Shown: positions 33,624 through 62,262, counted from the stretch's first letter. The stretch: 64,000 nt of DNA from Stramonita haemastoma (GCA_030674155.1 CM060327.1:12555881-12619880); one strand, 5' to 3'. Notes: generated from the sequence alone by a model not told the origin. Numbers and translations: made by a program.

Positions 33624-35900
33624 GTGTGTCAGAAACAATGATGGTGTTATATTTTCTTGAGAGATGCAAATCCTCGGTGAGAGTTTCCTTCCTTGGACTG
33701 AGTTTCTGACATTTACCTACTTTTTGTGTTGTGTTGCTGTTGTGTTTTTTCTGCCAGGTGTTAATGTCTGTATTTGTAAACATTTGATAGAGGAAAATTG
33801 TATTTGAAATTAATAGCGCTCCCCCACCCCTTAAAAAAGTCCAGTAATTCAGTGAGTTTCTCACACTCGCGCACGCACCCTCCTTCTCCTTGGATATGGC
33901 TAATATGTGAAGAAAATCTAGATGTTTTATTGCTGTTTTTGCTTCCACATTATTTTTATGTTGAAAGTATTTCTGAACAGTGTTACTTAGAGTTATTGAT
34001 TTTTATTTTGAGGATAGTGGAATAAGTGCTCATGTGCTCTTTGTTTTATTTTGTTTTGTTTTTTTACATCCACTCCCCATGTGTATGCAGTTTTTTTATT
34101 TTTTGTAAATTTTGTAATCCATTCCCTTTGGCACACAATAGCCTACTCCTTCAAAAAGCAGAACAGGTCGAGTCCTGCTATTAATGCCAGGTGGAATTGT
34201 AGAAAAGTGTAGAAAAGGTAGCACGAGCATTGATAGTGAGAAAGACTACTGATGCAAATAACGACTTTTAACAATTTGTGCATTGTGTCAGAAACAATGA
34301 TGGTTGTATTTTGCTTGAGAGAGAAAACTCTCACTGAGAGCTTCCTTCCTTGGACTGAGTTTCTGACACTTGCCTCAAAACATTTCCCTCCAGTACCATG
34401 TGTTTGACTGATGCTGTGTTGGTGTGTAAAATGAAGGTACATCTACCTATGTGCTAACAAATGTTCTATTGTCAGTGAATAATGAATTGTGAAAAGTGTC
34501 AGGAAAATCACTGAAGGAATGGACTGAAGCCTGGCAAAATGTTGGTGAAAGGTGTAGAGCAGATGTTCTCCAGTTTTAAACACCTGGGGATCGCCCACAA
34601 AATGCACTTTTTTTTTCTCCTTCACTCCTGGGAATCATGGATGAATGAAGACAGTTGACATTTCAAAGCATAACGATAGCACGAAGACAATTTCAAAGTA
34701 TATCATATTTTATGCTTGCGTGCTTCACTCACAGCTACATCAATAAATGACAACCTTTTTTTATTTTAGCCAAGTGACAACAGTGAGAGTAACTTTGAAC
34801 ACACACTTGTTTCAGGCAACTTGGTGATGGTGACTGGAGGCCACAACTTGGGTCGTGTGGGGACCATCACTCACCGTGAGCGTCACCCTGGAAGCTTCGA
34901 CATTGTGCACATCAAGGACTCCCTGGGTCACACTTTTGCCACACGGTCAGTTTGCTGCTGCCAGTGTACTTTACACAGTGCCTCTTAGGTCAATATTGGG
35001 GTGGGTGGGAGGGGGTTGCCGTTTGTTTTCAGGTTTTGTATTGGGGGTTTTAATTTTCTCCATTCTTTTTGTTGTGTGTTTTGTAGTGAATGTATAAGAT
35101 GTGTGAAGTTGCTCCTCTTTGGTGCGGTTTTCTCGGGGTTTTTTACCCTTCAATCATTACGTATGAGTAGGATTGTTTTTCATGACTTGAAATGTGTAAC
35201 GCATGTGTAACTTGAGCTCATGCTTGTAGATGATGGCAACAATTTTGTTACAAGGATATAGAACTTGTCTTTTTGCAATTCTCTGGCATTTGCATAATAA
35301 TGGGGGGGGGGCGCTCAATGATATTCCCTAGTTTTTATAACCTGCTTTTGTGAACATGGATTGCACCACAGAGTTACTATCACACCATGCCTATGAAAAC
35401 TGGGAGTGTGTTACACTAGGCGGAGCTTTTTGCAAAGTAGAAATTTGTTCAGGCCATTTTCGTTTTCTTTATTTTCCCCATCCCTCATGTAAGATTCACC
35501 AATGGTGAGATGTTGCTTATGCAACAGTTTGGGGGGGGGGGGGGGGGGGGGGTCAGTCAGGTAGCGACACTCTGTCTTAGGGGATAATCCTATTTCAAGA
35601 CATTGGGCTTTGGCCATTATTGACCAGAGTGAATACAAAGATCCAAGATTTCCTGGCTAGGGTTTATGCAAAGGAGTCTTTAAAAAAAAAAAAAGAAGAT
35701 ATATTTTGATGCCAAAGTCTGTCTTAAATGTTTTAATGCCTCAGTCATCATTGTTCATCTCTGGTATCTGTTGCAGTCTGTCATACGTGTTCATCATCGG
35801 CAAGGGATCCAAGCAGTGGATTTCTCTCCCCAAGGGCAAAGGCGTTCGTCTCACCATTGCCGAGGAGCGTGACCGACGATTGGCTGCAAAAGCCCAGTGA
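25632..35900 (+). CDS. RPS4: 40S ribosomal protein S4 (eS4), complete gene
   Basis: A structural protein of the small ribosomal subunit that contacts 18S rRNA; needed for 40S assembly. Exons: 25632-25634, 26949-27029, 27714-27894, 30218-30315, 31267-31438, 34816-34945 and 35777-35900. All boundaries are GT-AG and in phase: 262 codons, against 263 in human RPS4X. The protein runs [19 protein letters not shown], an S4 RNA-binding region ([32 protein letters not shown]), a central eS4 region ([27 protein letters not shown]), a KOW segment ([14 protein letters not shown]) and the C-terminal part ([20 protein letters not shown]). No residue looks damaged. Exon 1 codes for Met only, a layout known in vertebrate RPS4 genes. 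Introns 1 and 3 host H/ACA-type snoRNA copies and intron 5 hosts C/D snoRNAs. An AATAAA follows at 35947. Confidence 0.97.
26385..26521 (+). ncRNA. H/ACA-type snoRNA candidate, copy 1 (RPS4 intron 1)
   Basis: The 5' hairpin base GGCTCT pairs loosely with AGAGCG, followed by an H box ACATCA (26447-26452). A second hairpin contains GACGGTCGCTGGTTGTAG and GTGGCTTCTGGCA, and an ACA box lies three bases from the end (26516-26518). The same layout recurs in three further copies. Confidence 0.72.
26949..27029 (+). CDS. RPS4: RPS4 exon 2
   Basis: 81 nt, TCTGTCCAG acceptor and GTAAGT donor. Encodes [20 protein letters not shown] and DKLGGNF. Confidence 0.95.
27714..27894 (+). CDS. RPS4: RPS4 exon 3
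   Basis: 181 nt, ATTTCAG acceptor and GTATGT donor. Encodes [16 protein letters not shown] and the S4 RNA-binding region; splits the Asp codon of GFMD. Confidence 0.96.
28393..28528 (+). ncRNA. H/ACA-type snoRNA candidate, copy 2 (RPS4 intron 3)
   Basis: GGCTCT pairs fully with AGAGCC. H box ACAGCA (28453-28458). The 3' hairpin has GACGGTCGCTGGTCGCAG. ACA at 28523-28525 is followed by three bases. Closest relative of copy 1, differing at scattered positions mostly in the apical loop. Confidence 0.72.
28659..29035 (+). mobile_element. Type II SINE (RPS4 intron 3)
   Basis: Head GTGGCAGGATGGTTAAAGAC, GGGTTCAATTCCC as B box, GCCCTTTCTTCCCAGTTTGA, the shared body, and a tail with CACACAGGTATTGTGGC and CACCATCCCCAAGTCAGAAT. 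It sits between H/ACA copies 2 and 3. Confidence 0.85.
29211..29338 (+). ncRNA. H/ACA-type snoRNA candidate, copy 3 (RPS4 intron 3)
   Basis: Pairing of GGCTC with GAGCC, H box ATAGGA (29269-29274), and a 3' hairpin whose base CCTTCC pairs with GGAAGG. ACA at 29333-29335. The loop differs strongly from copies 1 and 2 while box positions are kept. Confidence 0.7.
29553..29627. repeat. (CT)n microsatellite
   Basis: About 75 bases of CT ending in C and CCCT runs, in RPS4 intron 3. Confidence 0.93.
29867..29994 (+). ncRNA. H/ACA-type snoRNA candidate, copy 4 (RPS4 intron 3)
   Basis: GGCTC pairs with GAGCC. CCAC pairs with GTGG in the upper stem. H box ACAGAA (29935-29940). CCTTTCC pairs loosely with GGAAGG in the second stem. 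ACA at 29989-29991. The pocket bases differ from copies 1-3 (CGAAACCAAT instead of TAATCGAAG), so its target may differ. Confidence 0.66.
30218..30315 (+). CDS. RPS4: RPS4 exon 4
   Basis: 98 nt, TGTTGCAG acceptor and GTACAA donor. Encodes [20 protein letters not shown] and [12 protein letters not shown]. Confidence 0.96.
30593..30890 (+). mobile_element. Type IV tRNA-derived SINE (RPS4 intron 4)
   Basis: Head TGTAGCCTAGTGGTCAGGGC and GGTTGCGGGTTCGATCCC, then TTGTGCCCTCGGAAAAGGCA, GGTGTAAAGGGGGTA, AACCGGGATAAGCACCGGCC and TGAGCCTTAGGCTCGGGACA. An inverted copy lies at 46652-46955. The head is tRNA-like, but the unit runs on for 300 bases, so it is a SINE and not a tRNA gene. Confidence 0.85.
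31267..31438 (+). CDS. RPS4: RPS4 exon 5
   Basis: 172 nt, AATTTCAG acceptor and GTATGG donor. Encodes [18 protein letters not shown] through [11 protein letters not shown]. Confidence 0.96.
31722..31803 (+). ncRNA. C/D-box snoRNA, copy 1 (RPS4 intron 5)
   Basis: Terminal stem GTCAGAAAC/GTTTCTGAC (9 bp), C box GTGATGG, D box CTGA. The guide block GAGAGTTTCCTTCCTTGGA ends at the D box. 82 nt. Confidence 0.82.
32145..32230 (+). ncRNA. C/D-box snoRNA, copy 2 (RPS4 intron 5)
   Basis: C box ATGATGA (perfect), D box CTGA, same guide block. The terminal stem is slightly eroded (GCCAGAAAC against GTTTCTGTT), so expression is less certain. Confidence 0.7.
32292..32400 (-). repeat. Type I SINE tail fragment (RPS4 intron 5)
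   Basis: AAGAATAATGGAATAAGCAT and ACATCCAGTCCCCATGTGG, between C/D copies 2 and 3. A similar fragment lies at 34003-34170 between copies 4 and 5. Confidence 0.7.
32768..32848 (+). ncRNA. C/D-box snoRNA, copy 3 (RPS4 intron 5)
   Basis: Perfect 9-bp terminal stem, C box ATGATGG, CTTGA as possible D', D box CTGA. Guide block unchanged. 81 nt. Confidence 0.82.
33176..33224 (+). pseudogene. Decayed C/D snoRNA copy (5' half only)
   Basis: ATCAGAAACAATGATGGTGTT and TTCTTAAGGGA match the 5' half of the family. The guide block and D box are missing. Confidence 0.7.
33628..33710 (+). ncRNA. C/D-box snoRNA, copy 4 (RPS4 intron 5)
   Basis: Perfect terminal stem, C box ATGATGG, D box CTGA, conserved guide block. 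83 nt. Lies just after a ~30 base T run. Confidence 0.82.
34003..34170 (-). repeat. Type I SINE tail fragment (RPS4 intron 5)
   Basis: TTTTGAGGATAGTGGAATAA, ACATCCACTCCCCATGTGTA, GGCACACAATAGCCTACTCC and AAAAAGCAGAACAGG. Truncated before the head. Confidence 0.7.
34287..34367 (+). ncRNA. C/D-box snoRNA, copy 5 (RPS4 intron 5)
   Basis: Perfect terminal stem. Guide block GAGAGCTTCCTTCCTTGGA has one change outside the 11 nt complementary to 18S rRNA. 81 nt. Confidence 0.82.
34816..34945 (+). CDS. RPS4: RPS4 exon 6
   Basis: 130 nt, TTGTTTCAG acceptor and GTCAGT donor. Encodes [20 protein letters not shown] (KOW region) to GHTFAT. Confidence 0.96.
35777..35900 (+). CDS. RPS4: RPS4 exon 7 (terminal)
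   Basis: Acceptor TGTTGCAG. Encodes [20 protein letters not shown] to [12 protein letters not shown] and the TGA stop. Confidence 0.96.
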
Positions 35901-35946
35901 TGCAGCTGCCAACAATATAAACAGCGGGAAAAAGAGACTTTCTGAA

Positions 35947-35952
35947 AATAAA
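35947..35952 (+). terminator. RPS4 polyadenylation signal
   Basis: AATAAA 46 bases past the stop, the short 3' UTR usual for ribosomal-protein mRNAs. A second AATAAA lies at 36026. Confidence 0.7.
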
Positions 35953-36739
35953 CTGGGAGAGTAAACTTTGGTGTCTGCATGATTGTGTCCAAAGAACCAA
36001 GTGTGGGGTGTAAGGCACAATAAGAAATAAAAAACAAAAATTCAAATCTTGTTTTGTGCATGGAATTTCTGCCTGCCCTGCTCACACATAGACACATTAT
36101 GAACACACACTTTGAAAGGCATAAGCTATGTGTGCTGGTAGGAATGGAATACAAAATTTAGAAAACTGCATGCACACAAGAACTGAATGTAAAAAGGCAC
36201 AAGTGCTTATTCATTATCTTTGGTATAAAAGAATTTAAATTAAGTACATGGATTTTTTTATTTTTTTAAATTCATTCCTTTAGCTGCTTTAGGGGGGCTG
36301 CACAGCTGTCAGTTTCCCCCACCTTCAGCTACTCTCAGCTGCTGTCAATTCCAGCCAGGCCCAGCTGGTGTTATAGCAGAAACTGATTGCACTTGGTAAA
36401 AAGAACGCGTGCTAATTTCAGCACTGGGGCTTGGCTCGAGTTCTGACTTTGTGTGCTGTGTACTCTCATTAGCCAGGAATCCTGCATTTTGGCTTCTCTC
36501 TCACTGCTTAACCACCACTGCCTTTTGTGCATGCACCTTTACTCCCCACCCACTGGACCAGTCGCCTTGAGTGGTGGTAAGGGTGCTTGTCTTTAGGAGG
36601 GGATGATAAATCTATATTTCATGAGGGTAATAGATTGATACAAACTAAGGTCCTGTGTGCATCACACATTCTGTGCACGTTAACCCACAGTAAGAATTGC
36701 CCCTGTCAAAATTCAGTATATAAAAAAAAATTTAAAAAA

Positions 36740-36965
36740 CCTACACACCCCAAAAGTCCTTTAGATGAGAATATAAACCAAGGTGCTGTGTGCAAACACG
36801 CAGAGCATCATGCACACACATTAAAACCTGTTCTGCTTTTCAGAAGAGTGGGCCATTGTGTCCCAGCGGAAACTGATAACAAAATTTACAAAACTGCTTG
36901 CACACGGGATCTGGATGTGTAATAGCACATTAGGGGTTATTCCATTATCGGCAATGAAAGAAGAA
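36740..36965 (+). repeat. Truncated type I SINE
   Basis: CCCAAAAGTCCTTTAGATGA to TCCATTATCGGCAATGAAAG, without the tRNA head. Confidence 0.75.
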
Positions 36966-38911
36966 TAATTTAAAACAAAACAATTATAAAAAGGGACAAA
37001 AGTCAAAAACAATGAGTGGCACTGCTCTTGTGGCAACACGCCTTAATGCGGGTACAATTTTATGGAGAGAAAAGATTTCTGGTTGTCAGTTGGATGCAAT
37101 GCTATATAAATAAACACTTCCATCTGCTTGTGTTTTCCAGCTTAGATATCTGTTATCTGTACCATGTGTCTGCCACTTATCTCTGCCCAAGAGCTGTCAG
37201 TAAATACCCCCACCTCCCCATTTCACACACAATTTTGAAATGGACTTGGATGTATGCTCGCATGCACACATTTTGTTCAATAATAAATTGATGCTTTCTG
37301 TGCAAACCAGAATGTAAACCCTACCTCGCTCCCCATCCCTACTTTTCTGCCATCTAATAACATACACACACATGATGTGTAAAAATATTCAAGTATGAAT
37401 GCAGCCGTGTCATCCTGTCATTTTTTACCCACATTCAGCTATTCTAGGCTGCTAGGCCCATTCTATGCCATCTGAGACCAGCCAGTGCTAATCATAGCAG
37501 TAACTGACCACACTACAAAAACCGATGGTGTGAAGAAAAGGGACATAGTAAATTTTAGCATTGGTTCTGGACCCGCTGTGGTCTACTGTGTTCTGGTGAA
37601 TCGATAATCAAAATGAATTCTTGCAGACGTATCCAAACCATTGGATAAACTGACGCAAAACATTTGTGCAGACATGACTTAAGCAAGTCTTTCATTGGCA
37701 TTTGTGCATTCCGGGACATAATTATTATTTTCAAGAAGAGTACTTTATTGCAAATTTGTAGTCCGTAACAAAACCAAAAGGCAGTTTGACCATACAGTTA
37801 CGTATGGTATAGCAAATGTGTTTGCAGTATACTAAGCAAAAGCATATGTATGTGTGCACACACGTGTTTGTGCACAGAGAGGAGGCAGAAAACCATCAAT
37901 TCAGAGCCACAACCGCATCAAATATCTAAACTTTCTGTTGGGGGGGAGGGGGGGTGTATTTCATTTTGTTTGATATGCACTATCAGCTATACTTATAGTT
38001 AATGTGTAATGAGATAATGATATGACCTATATATGGTGGTAGCTCTGAGAACGAGTTCTCTCTTTAATATACCACAGTTATACAACAGGCAATTCCCCTT
38101 TCAGGCAAGACTGTTTTCTGGTGAAAAAGAAAGGAGGTTTTACTTTAAGAGGTTATACCTCAGCCCTACACACTTATCCCCCCAATCTGACCAATCAGCA
38201 ACAAACACTGGTGTCCCCATTACCTCCTTGCGGCTGTTGTGCCTGGAGGGGAACGCCAGACCTAGGTAGTGTCAGGGACTGCAAGAACCTTTTACAATAT
38301 GCCACAAACATTCTGTCCATGTGGGATATGGCTTGAAGGCTTGATATAACCTTAAACAGTTCTTGCCACAAGGAATAACTAGGCATGTTTGGTTGTGACT
38401 GGAAAGTTGAAAAAGGGAGAGAGAAGGCTGGGAGTTCCAGGAAAAACAAAACAAATTTTAATTATTTTGACTTTTTTTAGGGGGAGGTTTTGTTATAAAA
38501 CCCTTTTTATCCATGATTTAACTCACAAGTGGCAAAAAAAAAAAAACCCTCACAAGTGGCCTCTGTTTTCTGTCACAGCTGCAAGTTTCTGAGCAAAACT
38601 TATTTTTACAATGGTTTTTGAAAGTTTCAAATGGGTATTTCTCAAAATGGCTGTTCTGGAGATGTAGTATAGTAGTGGCTCTGAATAGAGGCTTTGTTCT
38701 GCAGGCATGTTACAATGGCATTGGCAAAACTTTGCAACAACTTTAAATCTTTTTCACATTTTGTTCAGCTTTCATTTCCTACAAACAGATCTCAGCAATA
38801 TCAATTTACAAAACTACCTGCTTATCATGGGAACAAAATTCTGTCCTGTCTTTTTAAAGGCAGACACAGTTACAAATCCAAACTAAAGATCTGGAAACTG
38901 TGTGCGCGCAC

Positions 38912-39247
38912 ACGTGGTGGTTAGAGTGTTGCGTATTGCGCTCATGATCTGCTGACCCGAGTTGGAATCGCATTCAAGGGGATTTTTCCCTAAAGGGTTA
39001 ACATCAGTGCCGACTCCACTCCCCCAAAAAAGCCCTTCGAATGAGACTATAAACTGAGGTCCAATGTGCAAAAGCACGCAGTACATCTTGAGCACACGTT
39101 AAAAACCTTTCGGAAGAAGGCATAGCCTAGGTCATTGTGTGCCCGCTGGAACGGATGACAAAATTTACAAAATGGCAAACACATGGGGACTGGACGTAAT
39201 AAATAATAAAGCACATGAGTGCTTTTTTCCATTATCCTCGAAATAAA
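38912..39247 (+). mobile_element. Type I SINE with degenerate head
   Basis: CACGTGGTGGTTAGAGTGTT, GACCCGAGTTGGAATCGC, GCCGACTCCACTCCCCCAAA, the shared body, and a TTCCATTATCCTCGAAATAA tail. Confidence 0.8.
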
Positions 39248-39469
39248 GGAGAGTTGTTGAGAGAGAGAGAAAAAAGAAAAAATTCACATACACCAACCAA
39301 GAAAACAAGCAATGGGACAACTCAAAAATTGCGTATGCACACGCGCACACACGAGCACATTTTTAGGGTCTTGTTTGATTGCTTGTTTTCTAGATAGATA
39401 ATCAGTGTGTGTTGTTGTTCATTTTAGTTTCTTTTCACCAAAACCGTCATTTCCGGTGGAAACTCAGGA

Positions 39470-40030
39470 TATCTTATTACGCTATTAGACTGGCACAAAT
39501 CAGCTTGCTTAACCGATAAGCTTCAACCACAGAATTCTTGTAATCAAACTTGATGCAAAGCCAGTCCCCATTATTCAGGTATATGCTCCAACATCGAACA
39601 GTACAGCTTACAGGAAGGCAAGATTATTTCATAACGAACTACAAACATTCAAAGACAAAATACCTGACAGGGAAATCTGCATAATCATGGGAGACTTCAA
39701 GGCTGCAGTAGATGACGTAAAGGACCTAGAGTGTGGCATTGGCCTCTGCCACGGCTCAAAAAATCACATAATTATAGCCTAGGCTTGCAATCATCCCCCG
39801 ACCAAACACTTCAATCTTTACAATTGTTTAAGCACCCCAACAGAAGGAAATACACATGGATCTCACCAACAGATGAAAGCCACCATCAAATTGATCATAG
39901 TACTGATTGACACAATAAGGTAAACATCGGTCATTAATGCAGAACAAGACCAGGGGCAGAGAGTGGCTCGGATCACCTGCCTGTTTCCACGAAGATAAAA
40001 TTAAATGCGGTCAAACAGAAACAAACAAAT
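39470..40030 (+). pseudogene. LINE apurinic endonuclease relic
   Basis: Broken frames read VYAPTSNSTAYRKA, IIMGDFKAAVDD, RRKYTWISPTDESHHQIDH and ESGSDHLPV. These are the conserved blocks of the EEP endonuclease of non-LTR retrotransposons (VYAPT, GDFNA, TW-IDY, SDH-PV). Stops and shifts interrupt it. No reverse transcriptase follows. Confidence 0.75.
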
Positions 40031-40149
40031 GAACCCTGCACATGTAATTTTATTTAGACAACTGCATATCAACAAAGCTGAAAGTGCTTATGAATTTTTT
40101 TTTAATCATTTCCATAGCAGCAGCATGATATCGTCACTGATCATCACGC

Positions 40150-40735
40150 AATAACAGAAAATGGCCTCTGATTCGGTGGCACGAGTTGCTCTGGTCCCAT
40201 GGTGCCCTCAGTTTCGGTTTCTCCATAGGCCTACATTTCTGTGCCTGTTGTGAGTTTGTGTCAGAGCTTTCGGGGTTGGATGTTCACGGGAGTAGGTTGT
40301 TGGGGGTACGTTGTGATGGTCATCAGCCGGGCCGCGACTGAGCTGTTACTGTAATCATTAGAGGGATGAGTAAGTGGTGTCTTGCGTTATGTTCGCTCAG
40401 AGCTGGCACCACTCAACACCACCAAGGTGACCCAGCAGCTAGCAGTACAGGAACCCTCTGGCTGACGCCCTCTCAGTGGCCTGGCATTATCATCCCTGTG
40501 AACTTTAGACCCCGAGGACGTGGCATGACGAATCTGGGCAAGGCTGGAGCCCAGAGTCTGAAATGAGTGGCTGGGAACGGCAGAACAGGAGCATCACAGA
40601 GGATGAGGCAAAACAAAAAGAATTTATAAAAAATATATATATATAAAGTAAACAAAAAAACTCACTGCTCTCAGGGACAATGGGAACGGCTGAACAGGAA
40701 CATCACAGAGGATGAGGCAAAACAAAAAAGAATAA
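40150..40735 (+). repeat. Dispersed repeat family D copy with tandem tail
   Basis: Shares blocks with 18950-19200 (GTGACCCAGCAGCTAGCAGT, ACGAATCTGGG). The end AACATCACAGAGGATGAGGC is repeated at about 40590 and 40695, a short tandem duplication. Confidence 0.65.
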
Positions 40736-42869
40736 AACAACAATAACAACAACAAAACAAAGCAAACAAAAAACTCACTGCTTTCAGGGACAATGGGGCT
40801 GAAATCAAGTGTGACAGCCCAGATGCAGGCCTATAAACTGACAGTCATCACTGCTGCTGCAATTTGAAACATAATTAGGCCTACAGCTTGAATTTAAATA
40901 GGCCTCACTTGATGTTTACTCCGCTCTTGTCGTTCTGACTGAGTCTTTCTTGGGAGCCATCATATTTACCCAGCTGCCCTCAGCCACAAACCAGACAGAT
41001 GCAGCTGGTTCAGTCATTGCTGGTTGATTGGTCTGTGGCTACTGACCCCCCCCCCCCCCCCCCCCCCCCCCACACACAGACACAGTAGCCTACACCACAT
41101 TCCCTCATGGGGCATGCTGTGGACCTTTTTCAATAGGGGCCTGTAGATATAGGACCACACCTTTTGAAAACTCTGTGCTAAAAATTACCCCTTTTCTATC
41201 ACTTTCCTTGTTGTTGTCATTTCCATGACCCCCCCCCCCCCCTTTTTTTTTTCATTTCCTTGACCTCTCTATCCGCTCTCTTGCTTATTTCCTGCCACCC
41301 CAGTCCATTTCTCTGCCTTATCTTCAAGCACATCTTACACACATTTTCTTTTAAGACATTATTGAATCTACGACAGGAGGGGCGTTTAAGACCAAGTAGG
41401 CCTGGTTAAGACCATTTACTTCAAACTCCATGGGTTCATGAAGTCGTGGATTCGAATCTGGGTAGCATCTGGTAAATCAATGGTTGAGATTTTTACAATA
41501 TACCCAGTCAACTGTTGACCTGTCAGCAGTGTCTTAAGTCCCTTCATGTAGGCCTATATATACCCATGCAGAAGATCAAATAATATGTGAATTAAAGATT
41601 CCGAAATTCATCAACATTTGATGGGTGACGAAACCAGCATACATCCCCATAGTTATTATACAGCTGCCTTGATAGTGGACAAAAAACAGTCGCATGCAAA
41701 ATATATCACCATCAGTGAGCCTCAGAGCTCCAGCTAAGGGGACCCCCCACCCCTCCGAAAAAAAAAAAAAAAAACACGAAAATTAACAGACTCAGCAAGG
41801 ATCTAGAGATTACATCAACACGGAGTGTATCAAGAGACTGCCACCAACAAAGACTATGAGAGAGCACTGCATGTCCATTTGGCTGTGCCTTGTCCTTTTT
41901 CTGGTTGCTTTGAGTGGGCCAAAAGTGTTCATCAGTTTAAGGTCCCTGTTGCTGGTGAATTCCTGGAGCCTTCAGTCTCTTTCGTTTTGTCCTTTTATTG
42001 CAGTAGCGTTCTCATGTGCAATTCCAGTCGTGTTCTCTCCTATCTTGGCATTCCAGTTGCCTTGCATACAACAAGAATCTTTCTCGGCGTTTTTATGTGT
42101 CTCTGTCTGTCTGTATGCCTGTCTATCTGTCTGTCTGTCTCTGACTGTGTTCCTGCCTCTGTCTGTCTCTCAGTGTGTATATTTGTCTGTCTGTAACCCC
42201 CCCAACAAGTATCTCTCTCTGCGTTTTTGTGTTTTGTCTGCCTGTCTATCTATCTGTCTGTCTCTGACTCTGTTTTTGTCTCTTCTTGTCAGTGTGTCTA
42301 TTTTGTATGTCTGTAACCCCCCCCCCCACCCCCACCCCCCCACTCTTTCTGATTTAAGACCTTTTGTAGTAGGTGATGAAAGTCATCAATGTCCTTGTTA
42401 TAGGCCTACTAGTTTGATATCAGGGTGAAGGCCTACAATGGTAATGTTGAATGGGGTTGTCCCAGTCAGATGATGATAAGCTGAAGATTGCCTGGAAACT
42501 TGTGACAGTGTTTACCATCTGGGAAGTGCTAAATTAATGATGGACGTTGTGGGCTGAGTGGATTAGAGTGCTTGACTTCATATCCTGTGGATCCATGAGG
42601 TCAAGGGGTTAAACATTGGAAGCAGTGTCTCGAAATGGGGATTTTTACAATTTCTGGGATTAACGTGTAGTGCAGAACTGCCAATGCCTTCATTCACGTG
42701 GTCTAAATACGCATACAGAGGATCAAATATGCATGTTAAGGATCTGGTAATTCCTGTCACATTTGATGAGTTACAGAAAACAACACACAGGCCTACAGTG
42801 TGCCCCATGTACCCAGAGAGGGATTGGCTTAGACCGGTTCTTTTTTTTTTTTCTTTTTTTTTTTCTGTT

Positions 42870-43370
42870 CCTCAGCTATATCTCCGAGGTTCACCAATAG
42901 TGAGATTTTTGCTAGGGGACCCCCAACCACCACCTTTTAGGTAGCTGTATTCTGACTTTGGATATGTTGTCTAAACACGACACTTGTGTGCATATGTGTG
43001 TGTGTGTGCATGCGCGCGCGCGCGCCGCGCGCGGTGTGTGTGTGTGCTGGTGTGGTGTGGTGTGGTGTGTGTGTGTGTGTGCGCGCGCTCGTGTGTGCGT
43101 GCGCACGCGCGCGGGCGCGTGTTTAATATAGTTTGTCGTCGTTCCTACCAGCATAGAATGGCTTTTTTTTTTAAAGCACAAGATTATCGTGCATTGGCAC
43201 ACGGGGCTACCCCAGTTTATAGCATCACCTGAGGGACTTTGACATTCAGTTTGATTTTTTCCCCCTCAAACTGGGAAGAAAGGACGAGGCTGGTTATCGA
43301 ACCCAGAACCTCACTGTTTACTTGTTGGCAGGTAAATGTCTTAACTATCCTGCCACCTTCCCTCTTTGAT
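42870..43370 (-). mobile_element. Type II SINE, inverted, with internal (GT)/(GC) expansion
   Basis: Ends in the inverted head TAACTATCCTGCCACCTTCC. The body carries a GT/GC-alternating expansion at 42990-43120 at a place where other copies have GTGTGCATGC-type sequence. Confidence 0.78.
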
Positions 43371-43668
43371 GGGTTCAATTTGCCCGAGAGACACTCCTAA
43401 AAAAAAAAAAAAAATCCATGCAGTGCCATAATGATTCTTAAGGGAGTTAAGGGAGAAGAAAAGAAACAAAGTTGTGCTCAGAAAATCCCGTCGTATTAAA
43501 ACATTTTTAAGGTGTTAAAAATGTCCTTTGTGTTTGTTTTGGGGGACAGAGAAAATAGACTGACGCCATGTAGTCATGGAAAAGCTGGAAAGGATCACAC
43601 TTTCATTTGAGGACAGATAAAGAAAGACAAAAGGTTAACGCTGGAGTGCGGCCTTGAAGGGAGCTAAC

Positions 43669-43707
43669 CCGGAAGCATGTGGCCTGTAGTTATTTTAATA
43701 CTTCCGG
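43669..43707 (+). promoter_or_regulatory. Two inverted ETS-like sites in the DDX18 promoter
   Basis: CCGGAAG at 43669-43675 and CTTCCGG at 43701-43707, 33-71 bases before the chosen ATG. Paired CCGGAAG elements are common in TATA-less promoters of ribosome-biogenesis genes. Confidence 0.45.
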
Positions 43708-43739
43708 GACAGTCAGAACTACAGAGTGAAAAGAGACAC

Positions 43740-61745
<18,006 letters not shown>

Positions 61746-62262
61746 GTGTGTATCTTTCTGTCACAAAATACAGGTGTAGTTAACCATTATCAGAAGGCAG
61801 AAAAGTGTCATCTGAGATTTATGTTGTGGCCCCCCTGAATGAAGGGAAGCAGATGTCTGACCTTGTGGAGGTGCTCTGAATACTCTGACTGCTCTTGGTG
61901 ACAAATTCAAATTCAAATACTGTATTATCTCATAACAGAGAAACCCACGTGCACTTGTGTCTTCACACATTTCTGAGGGTTTGTTGATGTTCTGCATAAA
62001 TTAATAAATTCCCATAAGTCGGAATGCGGCTACCTTCATGGTGGGCAAAAACATTTGTCGGAGCTTTAGTAGAGGAAACATGCATGCATGCATGCACGCA
62101 GGCAGGCACGCATGCATGCATGCATGTGCGCACGCACGCATGCACACACACGCACGCACGCACCCACCCACGCACACACACACACAAAGAAGAAAAAAAA
62201 AAAAAAAATGAAGTGGACAAGGTCAGCTGTCATCAGTTTGATTATCAAGCTGATGATTTCAG

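Larger units (their letters stand above)
35953..43550. other. Intergenic region RPS4-DDX18
   Basis: About 7.6 kb without a recognised gene. Contents: SINE pieces (36120-36240, 36740-36965, 36990-37085, 38912-39247), a LINE endonuclease relic, a family D copy, a poly-C run at 41047-41071, CTGT-rich tracts at 42095-42310 and a type II SINE. ORFs at 41825-42428 translate CTGT-rich sequence and are not supported. Confidence 0.65.

Noticed and set aside
41825..42428. ORFs of 123 and 190 residues
   Set aside because: Much of the length comes from CTGT and C-run repeats; no domain and no splice structure.
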